A DNA stretch of 64,000 bases from Methylobacterium sp. AMS5. Its GTDB lineage: Bacteria > Pseudomonadota > Alphaproteobacteria > Rhizobiales > Beijerinckiaceae. The stretch is taken from assembly GCF_001542815.1 (NCBI RefSeq), contig NZ_CP006992.1, forward strand, positions 3,725,501 to 3,789,500. The letters run 5' to 3'. Positions 23,484 to 32,357 of this stretch are shown here, piece after piece. The notes beneath the pieces were generated by a model that did no database searches, was not told the DNA's origin, and saw only the letters and a list, made by a program, of their open reading frames with translations. Numbering within the stretch: the first letter of the stretch is position 1; every line of letters starts with the position of its first letter. The translations under genes were made by a program, and so were the position numbers.

Positions 23484-24887
23484 ATGACGCGCCAAATCCG
23501 CTTCAACGCCTTCGACATGAACTGCGTCGGCCACCAGTCGCCGGGCCTGTGGGCCCATCCGCGCGACCGCTCGTGGCAGTACAAGGATCTCGAATACTGG
23601 CAGGATCTCGCCCGCACGCTGGAGCGGGGCATCTTCGACGGGATCTTCATCGCCGACGTCGTCGGCTACTACGACGTCTACAAGGGCTCGAACTGGCACG
23701 CCCTGCAACAGGCGGCGCAGATCCCGGTCAACGATCCGCTCCAGCTCGCCGCACCCATCGCGCTGGCCACCGAGCATCTCGGCATCGGCATCACCGCCTC
23801 GACCTCGTTCGAGCACCCCTACACCTTCGCCCGCCGCCTCTCGACCGCCGACCACCACACCAAGGGCCGCGTCGGCTGGAACATCGTCACCTCGTATCTG
23901 GAGAGCGGGGCCAAGAACGTCGGCCAGTCGGGGCTCGCGCGCCACGACAACCGCTACGAGGTCGCCGCCGAATATGTCGAGGTGCTCTACAAGCTGTTCG
24001 AGGGAAGCTGGGAACCTGGCGCCGTCCTGCGCGACCGCGAGCGGCGGATCTTCACCGATCCGTCGAAGGTGCACGAGATCGACCATCGCGGCCGGCACTT
24101 CACCGTGCCGGGCTACCATCTCTGCGAGCCCTCGCCCCAGCGCACCCCGGTACTCTATCAGGCCGGCGCCTCCGGGCCCGGCAAGGCGTTTGCGGCGGGT
24201 CATGCCGAATGCGTCTTCGTCGGCGCGCCGCTCAAATCCATGCTCAAGGCCTATGTCGCCGACGTGCGGGCAAAAGCCGTCGCCGCCGGCCGCTCCGCCC
24301 GCGACGTGCTGATCTACAATCTCACCACGGTGATCGTCGCCGAGACCGACGAGGCCGCGCAGAAGAAGTTCGAGGAATACCAGTCCTATACGTCGTATGA
24401 CGGCGCGCTGGTCTTCATGTCGGGCTGGAGCGGGATCGATTTCGGCCAGTACGCGCCGACCGACTTGGTCAAGAAGGTCGAGACCAACGCCATCGTCTCG
24501 ATGGTCGAGAGTTTTTCCTCGGCCGAGAAGCCGTGGTCGATCGCGGAACTCGCCCGCTGGGGCGGCATCGGCGGGATCGGGCCGGTCTTCGTCGGCTCGG
24601 CTGCGACGGTGGCCGACATCCTCCAGGAATGGGTCGAGGAGACCGACGTCGACGGCTTCAACCTCGCCTACGCGGTGACGCCGGAGACCTTCGAGGACAC
24701 GGTCAACCTGCTGGTCCCCGAACTTCAGCGCCGCGGCGTCTACCCCAAGAGCTACCGCCCCGGAACCTTGCGCGAAAAGCTGTTCGGGCGCGGGCCGCTC
24801 TTGCCGGAGACACACCCGGCCCATGGCTACCGCGACATCGAGGCGGTGAAAGCGCGCGAGGCCAACCGCCTCGAAGCGGCGGAGTGA
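23484..24887 (+). CDS. LLM-class flavin-dependent monooxygenase, NtaA/SnaA/DszA family
   Basis: A 467-residue bacterial-luciferase-like monooxygenase. The FMNH2-binding TIM barrel shows the NtaA/DszA features F-D-M-N-C-V-G-H-Q-S-P-G-L-W near residue 10, S-T-S-F-E-H-P-Y at about 112, R-V-G-W-N-I-V-T-S at about 131 and Y-Q-A-G-A-S-G-P-G at about 226. Relatives (DszA, SnaA, NtaA, SfnG) split C-S or C-N bonds using reduced flavin from a separate reductase. No flavin reductase is in this cluster. It is 54 bp after the porin and 5 bp before the ABC ATPase gene, and probably oxidises the compound they import. A dibenzothiophene-sulfone- or dimethylsulfone-like substrate is possible; nitrilotriacetate-like chelators are the alternative. 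Confidence 0.85.
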   Translation: MTRQIRFNAFDMNCVGHQSPGLWAHPRDRSWQYKDLEYWQDLARTLERGIFDGIFIADVVGYYDVYKGSNWHALQQAAQIPVNDPLQLAAPIALATEHLGIGITASTSFEHPYTFARRLSTADHHTKGRVGWNIVTSYLESGAKNVGQSGLARHDNRYEVAAEYVEVLYKLFEGSWEPGAVLRDRERRIFTDPSKVHEIDHRGRHFTVPGYHLCEPSPQRTPVLYQAGASGPGKAFAAGHAECVFVGAPLKSMLKAYVADVRAKAVAAGRSARDVLIYNLTTVIVAETDEAAQKKFEEYQSYTSYDGALVFMSGWSGIDFGQYAPTDLVKKVETNAIVSMVESFSSAEKPWSIAELARWGGIGGIGPVFVGSAATVADILQEWVEETDVDGFNLAYAVTPETFEDTVNLLVPELQRRGVYPKSYRPGTLREKLFGRGPLLPETHPAHGYRDIEAVKAREANRLEAAE

Positions 24888-24892
24888 GAGCG

Positions 24893-25663
24893 ATGGCCGA
24901 CCCGATCCTCGAACTCTCCGACGTCTCGCTCTCATTCAAGGGCCTCAAGGCGATCAATGCTTTGAGCTTCTCGGTCGAGCGCGGCGAGATCTGCGCCCTC
25001 ATCGGCCCGAACGGGGCGGGCAAATCCTCGGCGCTCAACATCCTCAACGGCGTCTACCGGGCTCAGTCCGGCCATGTCGCCTTCGAGGGGAAGCGGCTGC
25101 GCTCGATCCGGCCGGGGGAGGCGGCCCGGCGGGGGATCGGGCGCACCTTCCAGCACGCGGCCCTGTTCTCCGGCCTCAGCGTCCTCGACAACGTGCTGGC
25201 CGGGCTCGCGCGCCACAGCCGCACCACCCTGATCGAGCACGCGCTGGGGCTCCCCCGGGACGCCGCCGAGGCGCGCCGCTTCCGGGCAGCCGCGGACGAG
25301 ACGCTGAGTTTCCTCGAACTCACCCCCTACCGCGACCGCATCGTCGCGACGCTCCCCTACGGCATCCAGAAGCGGGTCGATCTCGCCCGCGCCCTGGTGG
25401 CGCGGCCCACGCTACTGCTGCTCGACGAGCCGATGGCCGGCATGAACGGCGAGGAGAAGCGCGCCATGGCCCGCTTCATCGCGGCGGCGCGCGATGAATT
25501 CGGCACCACCATCGTGCTGATCGAGCACGATATCGGCGTCGTCATGAGCCTGTCCGACCACGTCGTGGTGCTCGATTACGGCCGCAAGGTCGGCGACGGG
25601 CCGCCGGACGCCGTGCGCAACGACCCGGCCGTGATCGCGGCCTATCTCGGCAAGCCGCATTGA
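24893..25663 (+). CDS. branched-chain-type ABC transporter ATPase (LivG-like)
   Basis: A 256-residue ATPase. Walker A is G-P-N-G-A-G-K-S-S (about residues 38-46), the Q-loop is R-T-F-Q-H, the signature position has Y-G-I-Q-K-R (a weaker variant of L-S-G-G-Q) and Walker B is L-L-L-L-D-E-P-M-A-G. The A-Y-L-G C-terminus is typical of LivG. It starts 5 bp after the monooxygenase stop. With LivH, LivM, binding protein and LivF homologues it makes a complete hydrophobic-amino-acid-class importer, here in an organosulfur-type operon. Confidence 0.87.
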   Translation: MADPILELSDVSLSFKGLKAINALSFSVERGEICALIGPNGAGKSSALNILNGVYRAQSGHVAFEGKRLRSIRPGEAARRGIGRTFQHAALFSGLSVLDNVLAGLARHSRTTLIEHALGLPRDAAEARRFRAAADETLSFLELTPYRDRIVATLPYGIQKRVDLARALVARPTLLLLDEPMAGMNGEEKRAMARFIAAARDEFGTTIVLIEHDIGVVMSLSDHVVVLDYGRKVGDGPPDAVRNDPAVIAAYLGKPH

Positions 25664-25673
25664 GGGCCGATCC

Positions 25674-26555
25674 ATGAGCTTCTTTCTGGAAACGCTCGCG
25701 GGCGGCCTGCTCGCCGGCGTGATGTATGCCCTCGTCGCGATCGGCTTCGTGCTGATCTACAAGGCGTCGGGCGTGTTCAACTTCGCGCAAGGGGCGATGG
25801 TGCTCTGCGCCGCGCTCACCTTCGTGACGCTGACCGAGCGCGACGTGCCGTTCTGGCTCGCCGGCCTGATCACGCTGGCGATCATGGTGACGCTGGCGGT
25901 CGCCGTCGAGCGGATCGTGCTGCGGCCTCTCGTGAACCGCTCGCAGATCACGCTGTTCATGGCGACGCTGGGCCTGTCCTACATCATCGAGGGCGGCTCG
26001 CAGTTCGTGATGGGCGCAAGCGTCCACGAACTCGACCTCGGCATCAGCGACCTGCCGGTGGCGATCGGCCCGATCCAGCTCAGCTCCTTCGATCTCGTGG
26101 CGGCGGCGAGTGCCGGCGCCCTGGTGATCGCCCTGTGGCTGTTCTTCGAGCGCACCCGCGTCGGCGTCTCGCTGCGCGCGGTGGCCGACGATCCGCAGGC
26201 GGCGCTCTCCATCGGCATCCGGCTCCCCGTGCTCTGGGCCACGGTCTGGGCGGTGGCGGGCTTCGTGGCGCTGGTGGCGGGCCTGCTCTGGGGCGCGCGC
26301 CAGGGGGTGCAGTTCTCCCTCACCTTCGTGGTGCTGAAAGCGCTCCCGGTGCTCATCATCGGCGGCTTCACCTCGATCACCGGCGCCGTCGTCGGCGGCC
26401 TCATCGTCGGCGCGGCCGACGCGCTCGCCGAGATCTATCTCGGGCCGCTGCTGGGCGGCTCCGTCTCCACCTGGTTCGCCTACGGGCTCGCCGTCGCCTT
26501 CCTGCTGGTGCGCCCGGCCGGACTGTTCGGCGAACGCGCCATCGAGAGAGTCTGA
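25674..26555 (+). CDS. branched-chain-type ABC permease (LivH-like)
   Basis: A 293-residue permease with about eight hydrophobic segments. The LivH pattern is seen at the start (G-G-L-L-A-G-V-M-Y-A-L-V-A-I-G), followed by F-N-F-A-Q-G-A-M-V and the late E-x-x-x-A-x-x-G-I-R-like loop A-A-L-S-I-G-I-R-L. It is followed 4 bp later by the LivM partner. Both should form the inner-membrane channel for the importer encoded by 24893-29769. Confidence 0.88.
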   Translation: MSFFLETLAGGLLAGVMYALVAIGFVLIYKASGVFNFAQGAMVLCAALTFVTLTERDVPFWLAGLITLAIMVTLAVAVERIVLRPLVNRSQITLFMATLGLSYIIEGGSQFVMGASVHELDLGISDLPVAIGPIQLSSFDLVAAASAGALVIALWLFFERTRVGVSLRAVADDPQAALSIGIRLPVLWATVWAVAGFVALVAGLLWGARQGVQFSLTFVVLKALPVLIIGGFTSITGAVVGGLIVGAADALAEIYLGPLLGGSVSTWFAYGLAVAFLLVRPAGLFGERAIERV

Positions 26556-26559
26556 CCCG

Positions 26560-27603
26560 ATGCCTCCTGCCCTCGCTGCCGCCCTCGCGCCCGTCCGGCG
26601 CCCCGCGCTGCCCGCTCTTCCCGTGCGCGCCGCCGGCCTCGCCCTTCTGCTCGCGGTCGCCTTCGTGGCGATCCCGCTCACCGCCACCGATTATTGGTAC
26701 AACGCGATCCTGATCCCGTTCCTGATCATGGCTTTGGCCGGGCTCGGCCTGAACCTGACCATGGGCTATGCGGGCCAAGCCTCGCTCGGCACCGGCGCCT
26801 TCATGGCGGTGGGGGCCTACGCCACCTACAACCTGCTGCTGCGCCTGCCCGAACTGCCGCTGCCGGTCAGCCTCGCGGGCGGGGGCCTCATCGCCGGGGC
26901 GGTCGGGCTCGTCGTCGGTCTGCCCTCGCTCCGCATCAAGGGCTTCTACCTGATCGCGCCGACGCTGGCGGCGCAGTTCCTGATCGAATGGGTCTTCAAT
27001 CAGGTCGGCTGGTTCTCGAACTACGCCTCGTCCAGCGCGATCTCGGCCCCGCGCCTCGTGTTCCTCGGCTACGACCTGTCGAGCCCGGCCGGACGCTACG
27101 CCTTGACGCTGACCAGCGTCACCGTCGTCACGGTGCTGGCGTGGCGCCTCGTCGGAAGCCAGACCGGCCGCAACTGGCGGGCGGTGCGCGACGGCGAGAC
27201 CGCGGCGGCGGTGATCGGCGTGCCGGTGGCGCGGGCCAAGCTCTCGGCCTTCTTCGTCGGGGCCGCGGTGAGCGGTGTGGCCGGGGCGCTGTGGGCGTTT
27301 GCCTATCTCGGCACGGTCGATGCCCGCAGCTTCGATCTCGACCGCTCGTTCCAGGCGATGTTCATCATCATCATCGGCGGCTTGAGCAGCCTGTCCGGCA
27401 GCTTCATCGGCGCCGCCTTCATCGTGCTGACGCCGATCCTGCTCACCCACCTGTCGAACGCGTTCCTCGGTGGCAGCCTCGACGGCGGCCAGCTCTCGAA
27501 CCTCCAGCGCATCCTCTTCGGCGCGCTCATCATCGGCTTCCTGATCAAGGAGCCGAACGGGCTGGCCGCGCTGCTCGGCCGCCTGCGCCGCCCCGCCCGC
27601 TGA
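26560..27603 (+). CDS. branched-chain-type ABC permease (LivM-like)
   Basis: A 347-residue permease. The LivM hallmarks are G-L-N-L-T-M-G-Y-A-G-Q-A-S-L-G-T-G-A-F at about 64-82 and R-A-V-R-D-G-E-T-A-A-A-V-I-G-V at about 200-214, the cytoplasmic coupling loop. The N-terminus is slightly long and alanine/proline-rich. It lies 4 bp after LivH and 34 bp before the binding-protein gene; the importer is complete and seems functional. Confidence 0.88.
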   Translation: MPPALAAALAPVRRPALPALPVRAAGLALLLAVAFVAIPLTATDYWYNAILIPFLIMALAGLGLNLTMGYAGQASLGTGAFMAVGAYATYNLLLRLPELPLPVSLAGGGLIAGAVGLVVGLPSLRIKGFYLIAPTLAAQFLIEWVFNQVGWFSNYASSSAISAPRLVFLGYDLSSPAGRYALTLTSVTVVTVLAWRLVGSQTGRNWRAVRDGETAAAVIGVPVARAKLSAFFVGAAVSGVAGALWAFAYLGTVDARSFDLDRSFQAMFIIIIGGLSSLSGSFIGAAFIVLTPILLTHLSNAFLGGSLDGGQLSNLQRILFGALIIGFLIKEPNGLAALLGRLRRPAR

Positions 27604-27637
27604 TCCCTTTCCCAGAACCGTCCCGGAGAACCGAACG

Positions 27638-29011
27638 ATGCCACGCCTGTCCCGCGCCCTGCGCGCCGTCGCCATCGCCGCAAGCCTGACCGCCGCTCCA
27701 GGCCTCGCGCCCACCGCCTTCGCGCAAGAAGTCGGTGCTCAAGCGACCAAGCAATACATTCCCCTCGCGACCTACCGGGTCGGCGCCTACGCCTCGTCCG
27801 GCACGCCGGTCTGGGGCGGGACCATCGACTACCTGCGCTACCTCAACGAGGTCGAGGGCGGCATCAACGGCGTCAAGCTGACCTGGGAGGAGTGCGAGAC
27901 CGAGTGGGCGGTCGAGAAGGGCGTCGAGTGCTACGAGCGGCTGAAGGGCGGCCGTGACGGCTCGCCGGTGCCGCTGTTCCTGCCGCATGGCGATCCGATC
28001 ACGAAGGCGCTCACCGAGAAATCCGCCGCCGACAAGATCCCGCTGCTCACCACCGGCTACGGCCGCACCGAGGCGATCGACGGACGCGTCTTCCCCTACA
28101 GCTTCACCGCGCTGTTCAGCTTCTGGAGCGAGGCCTCCTCGGCGGTGAACTACATCGCCGAGCAGGTCGGCGGGAAGGACAAGCTCAAGGGCCTCAAGAT
28201 CGCGACCGTCTATCACGACTCTCCCTACGGCAAGGAGACACAAGTCCCGCTCGACCTGCTGGCCAAGACCTACGGCTTCGAGAACATCCAGATCGCGGTG
28301 CCGCATCCCGGCAACGACCAGTCGGCGCAATGGGCGCGCATCCGCCAGATCAAGCCGGACTGGGTCTTCCTGCGCGGCTGGGGCGTGATGACCCCGGTGG
28401 CGATCAAGACCGCGGCCAAGACGGGCTTTCCCGTCGATCACATCATCGGCGGCATCTGGTCGGGGTCGGAGGAGGACGTGCGCCCGGCCGGCAGCGTCGG
28501 CAAGGGCTATCTCGCCATCACCCCGTTCCCGGCCGGGGCCGAGTTCGGCATCCTCAAGAAGATCAAGGCGGCGATCATCGATCAGGGCAAGAGCGACCTG
28601 AAGGATCTCAAGAGCTTCGGTTCGGTCTACTACAATTCCGGCGTCATCGAGACGATCATCGCCGTCGAGGCGATCCGCACGGCGCAAGCCCGCTTCGGCA
28701 AGCGCCCCCTCAACGGCGAGGAGACGCAGTGGGGCCTCGAACACCTCGTGCTCGACGAGGCCCGCCTGAAGGAACTCGGCGCGGACGGCCTCGTCCAGCC
28801 GCTGCGCCTCTCGATCAAGGACCACGAGGGCGGCGGCGCCGGCAAGGTGCTGCAATGGGACGGCGGCAAGTGGAACATCGTCAGCAACGGCTGGGTCAAA
28901 TCCGACCGTGAGTTGCTCCTGCCGGTGATCTACGAGCGCGCGGCGGCCTATGCCCGCGAGAAGGGCATCACGCCCCGCTCCGAGGACACGGCGGAGGCGG
29001 GCGCGAAATGA
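27638..29011 (+). CDS. periplasmic binding protein of the Liv-type importer
   Basis: A 457-residue amino-acid/amide-class binding protein with a signal peptide (residues 1-31, P-T-A-F-A-Q-E). The body includes V-W-G-G-T-I-D-Y-L-R-Y-L-N-E-V-E-G-G-I-N and K-I-A-T-V-Y-H-D-S-P-Y-G-K-E, typical of the LivJ/UrtA family, and Y-Y-N-S-G-V late. It is longer than LivJ (about 370), mostly by a C-terminal extension. Its gene overlaps the following ATPase by 4 bp. It confers substrate specificity, presumably for the compound attacked by the two flavoenzymes of the operon; the ligand is unknown. Confidence 0.87.
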   Translation: MPRLSRALRAVAIAASLTAAPGLAPTAFAQEVGAQATKQYIPLATYRVGAYASSGTPVWGGTIDYLRYLNEVEGGINGVKLTWEECETEWAVEKGVECYERLKGGRDGSPVPLFLPHGDPITKALTEKSAADKIPLLTTGYGRTEAIDGRVFPYSFTALFSFWSEASSAVNYIAEQVGGKDKLKGLKIATVYHDSPYGKETQVPLDLLAKTYGFENIQIAVPHPGNDQSAQWARIRQIKPDWVFLRGWGVMTPVAIKTAAKTGFPVDHIIGGIWSGSEEDVRPAGSVGKGYLAITPFPAGAEFGILKKIKAAIIDQGKSDLKDLKSFGSVYYNSGVIETIIAVEAIRTAQARFGKRPLNGEETQWGLEHLVLDEARLKELGADGLVQPLRLSIKDHEGGGAGKVLQWDGGKWNIVSNGWVKSDRELLLPVIYERAAAYAREKGITPRSEDTAEAGAK

Positions 29012-29769
29012 GCGCTCCCTTCCTCGACGTCGAATCCATCGAGGCGGTCTATGGTGCCTCGATCCTGGGCCTGCGCGACGTGTCGCTCAGCGTGGCCAAG
29101 GGCGAGATCGTCGCCCTGATCGGCCCCAACGGCGCCGGCAAGACCACGACCCTGCGGGCGATCTCGAACCTGCTCGGTGCGCAGCGCGGCAGCCTGCGGC
29201 GCGGCGCCATCCGCTGGCAGGGCGCGGCGACCGGGCGCCTCGACCCGGCCGACCTCGTCGCCCGCGGCATCGTGCAGGTGCTGGAGGGCCGCCACGTCTT
29301 CGGCCAGCTCACGGTGGAGGAGAATCTGCTGACGGGCGGCTATCTCCGCCGCCCGAGCCGGCGCCAGCTCGCGGATGATCTGGAGCGGATCTACGCGTGG
29401 TTCCCGCGCCTGAAGCAGCGGCGCGGGGCGAAAGCCGGCCTGACGTCGGGCGGCGAGCAGCAGATGGTGGCGATCGGACGCGCCCTGATGACCCGCCCGA
29501 CGCTGCTGCTCCTCGACGAACCTTCCATGGGGCTCGCGCCGATCATCGTCGCCGAGATCTTCGCCATCGTCGCCCGGCTCAACCGCGAGGAGGGGATGAG
29601 CGTCCTCGTCGCCGAGCAGAACGCCAACCTCGTGCTCGACCATGCCCACCGCGCCGTCGTGCTCGAGAGCGGGCGCGTGGTGGCCTCCGGCTCGAGCGCG
29701 GACCTCGCCGCAAGCGGACGGCTCGGCGCGCTCTACCTCGGCGGCGCCGAGGCCGGAACCCGGCACTGA
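29008..29769 (+). CDS. branched-chain-type ABC transporter ATPase (LivF-like)
   Basis: A 253-residue ATPase. Walker A is G-P-N-G-A-G-K-T-T (about 39-47), the signature variant is T-S-G-G-E-Q-Q-M and Walker B is L-L-L-L-D-E-P-S-M-G-L-A-P, which is diagnostic for LivF. L-E-G-R-H-V-F appears in the Q-loop region. It is coupled by ATGA to the binding-protein gene and is 31 bp before the acyl-CoA-dehydrogenase-like gene, closing the transporter module. Confidence 0.88.
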   Translation: MSAPFLDVESIEAVYGASILGLRDVSLSVAKGEIVALIGPNGAGKTTTLRAISNLLGAQRGSLRRGAIRWQGAATGRLDPADLVARGIVQVLEGRHVFGQLTVEENLLTGGYLRRPSRRQLADDLERIYAWFPRLKQRRGAKAGLTSGGEQQMVAIGRALMTRPTLLLLDEPSMGLAPIIVAEIFAIVARLNREEGMSVLVAEQNANLVLDHAHRAVVLESGRVVASGSSADLAASGRLGALYLGGAEAGTRH

Positions 29770-29800
29770 GACCTTTGTCCTTTACCGAACGAGACAGTCG

Positions 29801-31075
29801 ATGAGTGAACCCGACGCCACCCGCTGGGCCGCCCCATTGGCCGCCCCTTGGACCGCTTGGGGCACGCCCCCGAGCCCGCGCTACGAGACCCTCGCCGCGC
29901 GCTTCCGGCCCGTCTTCGCCCGCATCCGCGAGTGGGCGCTCGCGCGCGAGCGGGAGCGCGATCTGCCCTACGCGGCGATTGCTTGGCTGAAGGAGGCCCG
30001 CTTCGGCGCCCTGCGGGTGCCGGAGGACGAGGGCGGCTTCGGCGCGAGCCTGCCCGACCTGTTCGCGTTGCTGGCCGAACTGGGGCAAGCCGATTCCAAC
30101 CTGCCGCAGGCCCTGCGCAACCATTTCGGCTTCACCGAGGACACCGTCGGCAGCCCGGCGGGCCCGCGGCGGACGCACTGGATCGAGCGCCTCGCGGCCG
30201 GCGACCTGTTCGGCGGCGCGTGGTCCGAGACCGGGACCGCCGCGGTCGGCACCTTCGAGACCCGCATCCACCGCAGCGGCGCGGGCTGGGGGCTGACGGG
30301 CAGGAAGTACTACACCACGGGCTCGCTCTTCGCCGACTGGATCGACGTCGTCGGCACCGGCGAGGCGGGGGAGGAAACCTCGGTGGTGGTGCCGGCCAAA
30401 GCCCCGGGCGTCGAGATCATCGACGATTGGGACGGGTTCGGCCAGCGGCTCACCGCCAGCGGCACCGCCCTGTTCGCGGATGCCCCCGCCATCGGCGAGC
30501 CGCTGCCGACGGCGGAGCGCTTCCCCTACGGCCCCGCCTTCTTCCAGGCGGTGCATCTGGCGACGCTGACCGGCATCGCCCGGGCGGCGGCGGGCGAGGT
30601 GGCCCAGGCGGTGCGCGAACGGGCGCGCACCTATTCCCACGCCGCCGGAGCCCGTCCCAGCGCCGACCCGCAGGTGCTTCAAGTCGTGGGCCGGGTTCAC
30701 AGCCTCGCCTACGCTGCCGGAGCGATCAACCAACAGGCGGCGCAGGCCGTGCAGCGGGCCTACGAGGCGCGGGTCGGCGGCCTGTCCGAAGCGGAGGCGC
30801 AGACGATCAACGTGGCGGCGGAGATCGAGCTGGCACAGGCCCAGAGCGTGCTGACCGGCCTCGTGCTCGATGCCGGCACGATCCTGTTCGACGCGCTCGG
30901 CGCCTCGGCCACACGCCGCGGCCTCGCGCTCGACCGCCACTGGCGCAACGCCCGCACGATCGCCTCGCACAATCCGCGCATCTTCAAGGACCGGGTCGTC
31001 GGCGATTACGCGGTCAACGGCACCGAGCCGCCATTCCAGTGGAAGATCGGCCGCGTGGCCGAACCCCGCGCCTGA
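29801..31075 (+). CDS. acyl-CoA-dehydrogenase-like flavin monooxygenase (DszC/SfnB-type)
   Basis: A 424-residue member of the acyl-CoA dehydrogenase superfamily. It contains G-A-W-S-E-T-G-T-A (the flavin-contacting beta-domain), G-L-T-G-R-K-Y-Y-T-T-G-S, and C-terminal R-H-W-R-N-A-R-T-I-A-S-H-N-P, which is typical of DszC, SfnB and related FMNH2-dependent sulfur oxygenases. ATG 29801 was chosen by family alignment; the frame extends further upstream without support. It follows LivF by 31 bp and probably cooperates with the luciferase-type monooxygenase at 23484 as a DszA/DszC-like pair. Substrate inferred only as organosulfur. Confidence 0.83.
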   Translation: MSEPDATRWAAPLAAPWTAWGTPPSPRYETLAARFRPVFARIREWALARERERDLPYAAIAWLKEARFGALRVPEDEGGFGASLPDLFALLAELGQADSNLPQALRNHFGFTEDTVGSPAGPRRTHWIERLAAGDLFGGAWSETGTAAVGTFETRIHRSGAGWGLTGRKYYTTGSLFADWIDVVGTGEAGEETSVVVPAKAPGVEIIDDWDGFGQRLTASGTALFADAPAIGEPLPTAERFPYGPAFFQAVHLATLTGIARAAAGEVAQAVRERARTYSHAAGARPSADPQVLQVVGRVHSLAYAAGAINQQAAQAVQRAYEARVGGLSEAEAQTINVAAEIELAQAQSVLTGLVLDAGTILFDALGASATRRGLALDRHWRNARTIASHNPRIFKDRVVGDYAVNGTEPPFQWKIGRVAEPRA

Positions 31076-31294
31076 GGCCCACGCTCACGGTGCCCGTGCG
31101 GGTGGGCACTACGCATTCGGACGCAGCTTGCGCGGGCATCCGCGACGCGTTCCAATCCCGGTGCAACCGCACCCGGCCGATGCCGTTGTCCGCGAGTCTC
31201 TCGGAGACGGTTCTCTGCCAGGCCGCCCGATCACGGCGCGGACGCGGCGACGGGAGATCCGGACTCCGCGACCAAACCGCATCACGAATCTCCC

Positions 31295-32239
31295 ATGCCG
31301 CAAACGAGTGGTTCCCCGCCGGATCCGTCGCTGTTCCAGCGCTTCATCCCCGAGATCGCCCACCGGACGAGCGGCGAGATTCTGGCCCATCCCGACTTCG
31401 CGGCGATGCGCCAGCGCTACGTCGCCGGCACGACGGCGTGCTACGAAATCGCCTCCTTCCCCGGAGGTTGGCAGAGCGCGGCCTATCGGGTCGCGACCAT
31501 CAGCGCGATCATCTGCCTCCATGCGGCCTGGGATCCGGCGGACCGGGCGACGTGGCCGACGCTGGCGCGGCTCAAGGAGGCGGGAGCGACCTTCGGGCTC
31601 TCGAGCCCGCGGCAGATCGATGATCTCATCGGCCGCCTTGTCGAGACGAACTACGTCGTTCTGGAGCGCCCCGATGCCGACGGCCGGCTGCGGCTGCTGG
31701 TGCCGACGGACAAGCTCCTGGCCTGGGATCGGGTCTTGCTGTCAGCCTATTACGGCGTGCTGCAGGACCTCTATCCGGACCCCGGATACGGTCCCGCCGT
31801 GTCCCGCGATCCGACCCTTCATCTGGCCCAGCGCCGGGTCTCGGTCGGGATGTTCGACGTCATCGGCCGGTTCATCGCACGAAACGGCGACATCGTCCCG
31901 TTCCTGCAGATGTATCAGGGCTTCCAAGTCCTGATGCGGGTGATCCTGCTGCGGGAGGCGGGTGCGGAGGCCACGATCCGCGACGGCGATTTCTCCGATA
32001 TCATGGCGCGCTTCGGGATATCCCGCTCCCATGTCCGCAACATCCTGGCGGCGGCCGAAGCGGGGGGCCTGCTCACGCATGACGGCCGGGGACGCAAGCA
32101 TCTCGCCCCGACCCCCCGCGGCCTGGCGGCCGTTGACCGTTTCATCGCGGACACCCTCGCTTCGCACGACATGACCTATCGCATGGCGCTCGCGAGCCTG
32201 GAGGCGGAACCGGCCCGCTCGTCGGGCACGGCCGCCTGA
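31295..32239 (+). CDS. winged-helix regulator-like protein, unknown target
   Basis: A 314-residue protein. Near the C-terminus (about 220-285) F-S-D-I-M-A-R-F-G-I-S-R-S-H-V-R-N-I-L-A-A-A-E-A-G-G-L is a clear winged-helix DNA-binding segment followed by a beta-wing (R-G-R-K-H-L-A-P-T-P-R-G). A second possible HTH is near 105-125 (S-S-P-R-Q-I-D-D-L-I-G-R-L-V-E-T-N-Y-V). I do not recognise the family. It lies 219 bp after the flavoprotein gene in the same direction and could regulate the organosulfur operon, but separate promoters are likely. It converges on the flagellin gene. Confidence 0.65.
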   Translation: MPQTSGSPPDPSLFQRFIPEIAHRTSGEILAHPDFAAMRQRYVAGTTACYEIASFPGGWQSAAYRVATISAIICLHAAWDPADRATWPTLARLKEAGATFGLSSPRQIDDLIGRLVETNYVVLERPDADGRLRLLVPTDKLLAWDRVLLSAYYGVLQDLYPDPGYGPAVSRDPTLHLAQRRVSVGMFDVIGRFIARNGDIVPFLQMYQGFQVLMRVILLREAGAEATIRDGDFSDIMARFGISRSHVRNILAAAEAGGLLTHDGRGRKHLAPTPRGLAAVDRFIADTLASHDMTYRMALASLEAEPARSSGTAA

Positions 32240-32286
32240 TCCGACGGCGTCTTCCGCGAGCGGCCCGCCGCCTGCGCCGACCCAAC

Positions 32287-32319
32287 GAAAAGGGCCGGCT
32301 CCCCCGAGGAAGCCGGCCC
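32287..32319 (-). terminator. bidirectional intrinsic terminator between regulator and flagellin
   Basis: GGGCCGGCT (32292-32300) pairs with AGCCGGCCC (32311-32319) across a 10-nt loop. On the minus strand the stem is followed by TTTT, fitting the end of the flagellin transcript; CCCCTTCT on the plus side could serve the regulator at 31295. Confidence 0.75.
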
Positions 32320-32357
32320 CTTCTGTCGTCCCGAGCCGAACTTCGGCGCGGATCGCC

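Noticed and set aside
21882..24935. Minus-strand frame of about 1000 codons opposite porin and monooxygenase
   Set aside because: It is antisense to two genes with signal peptide and conserved motifs; no domain or ribosome site of its own.
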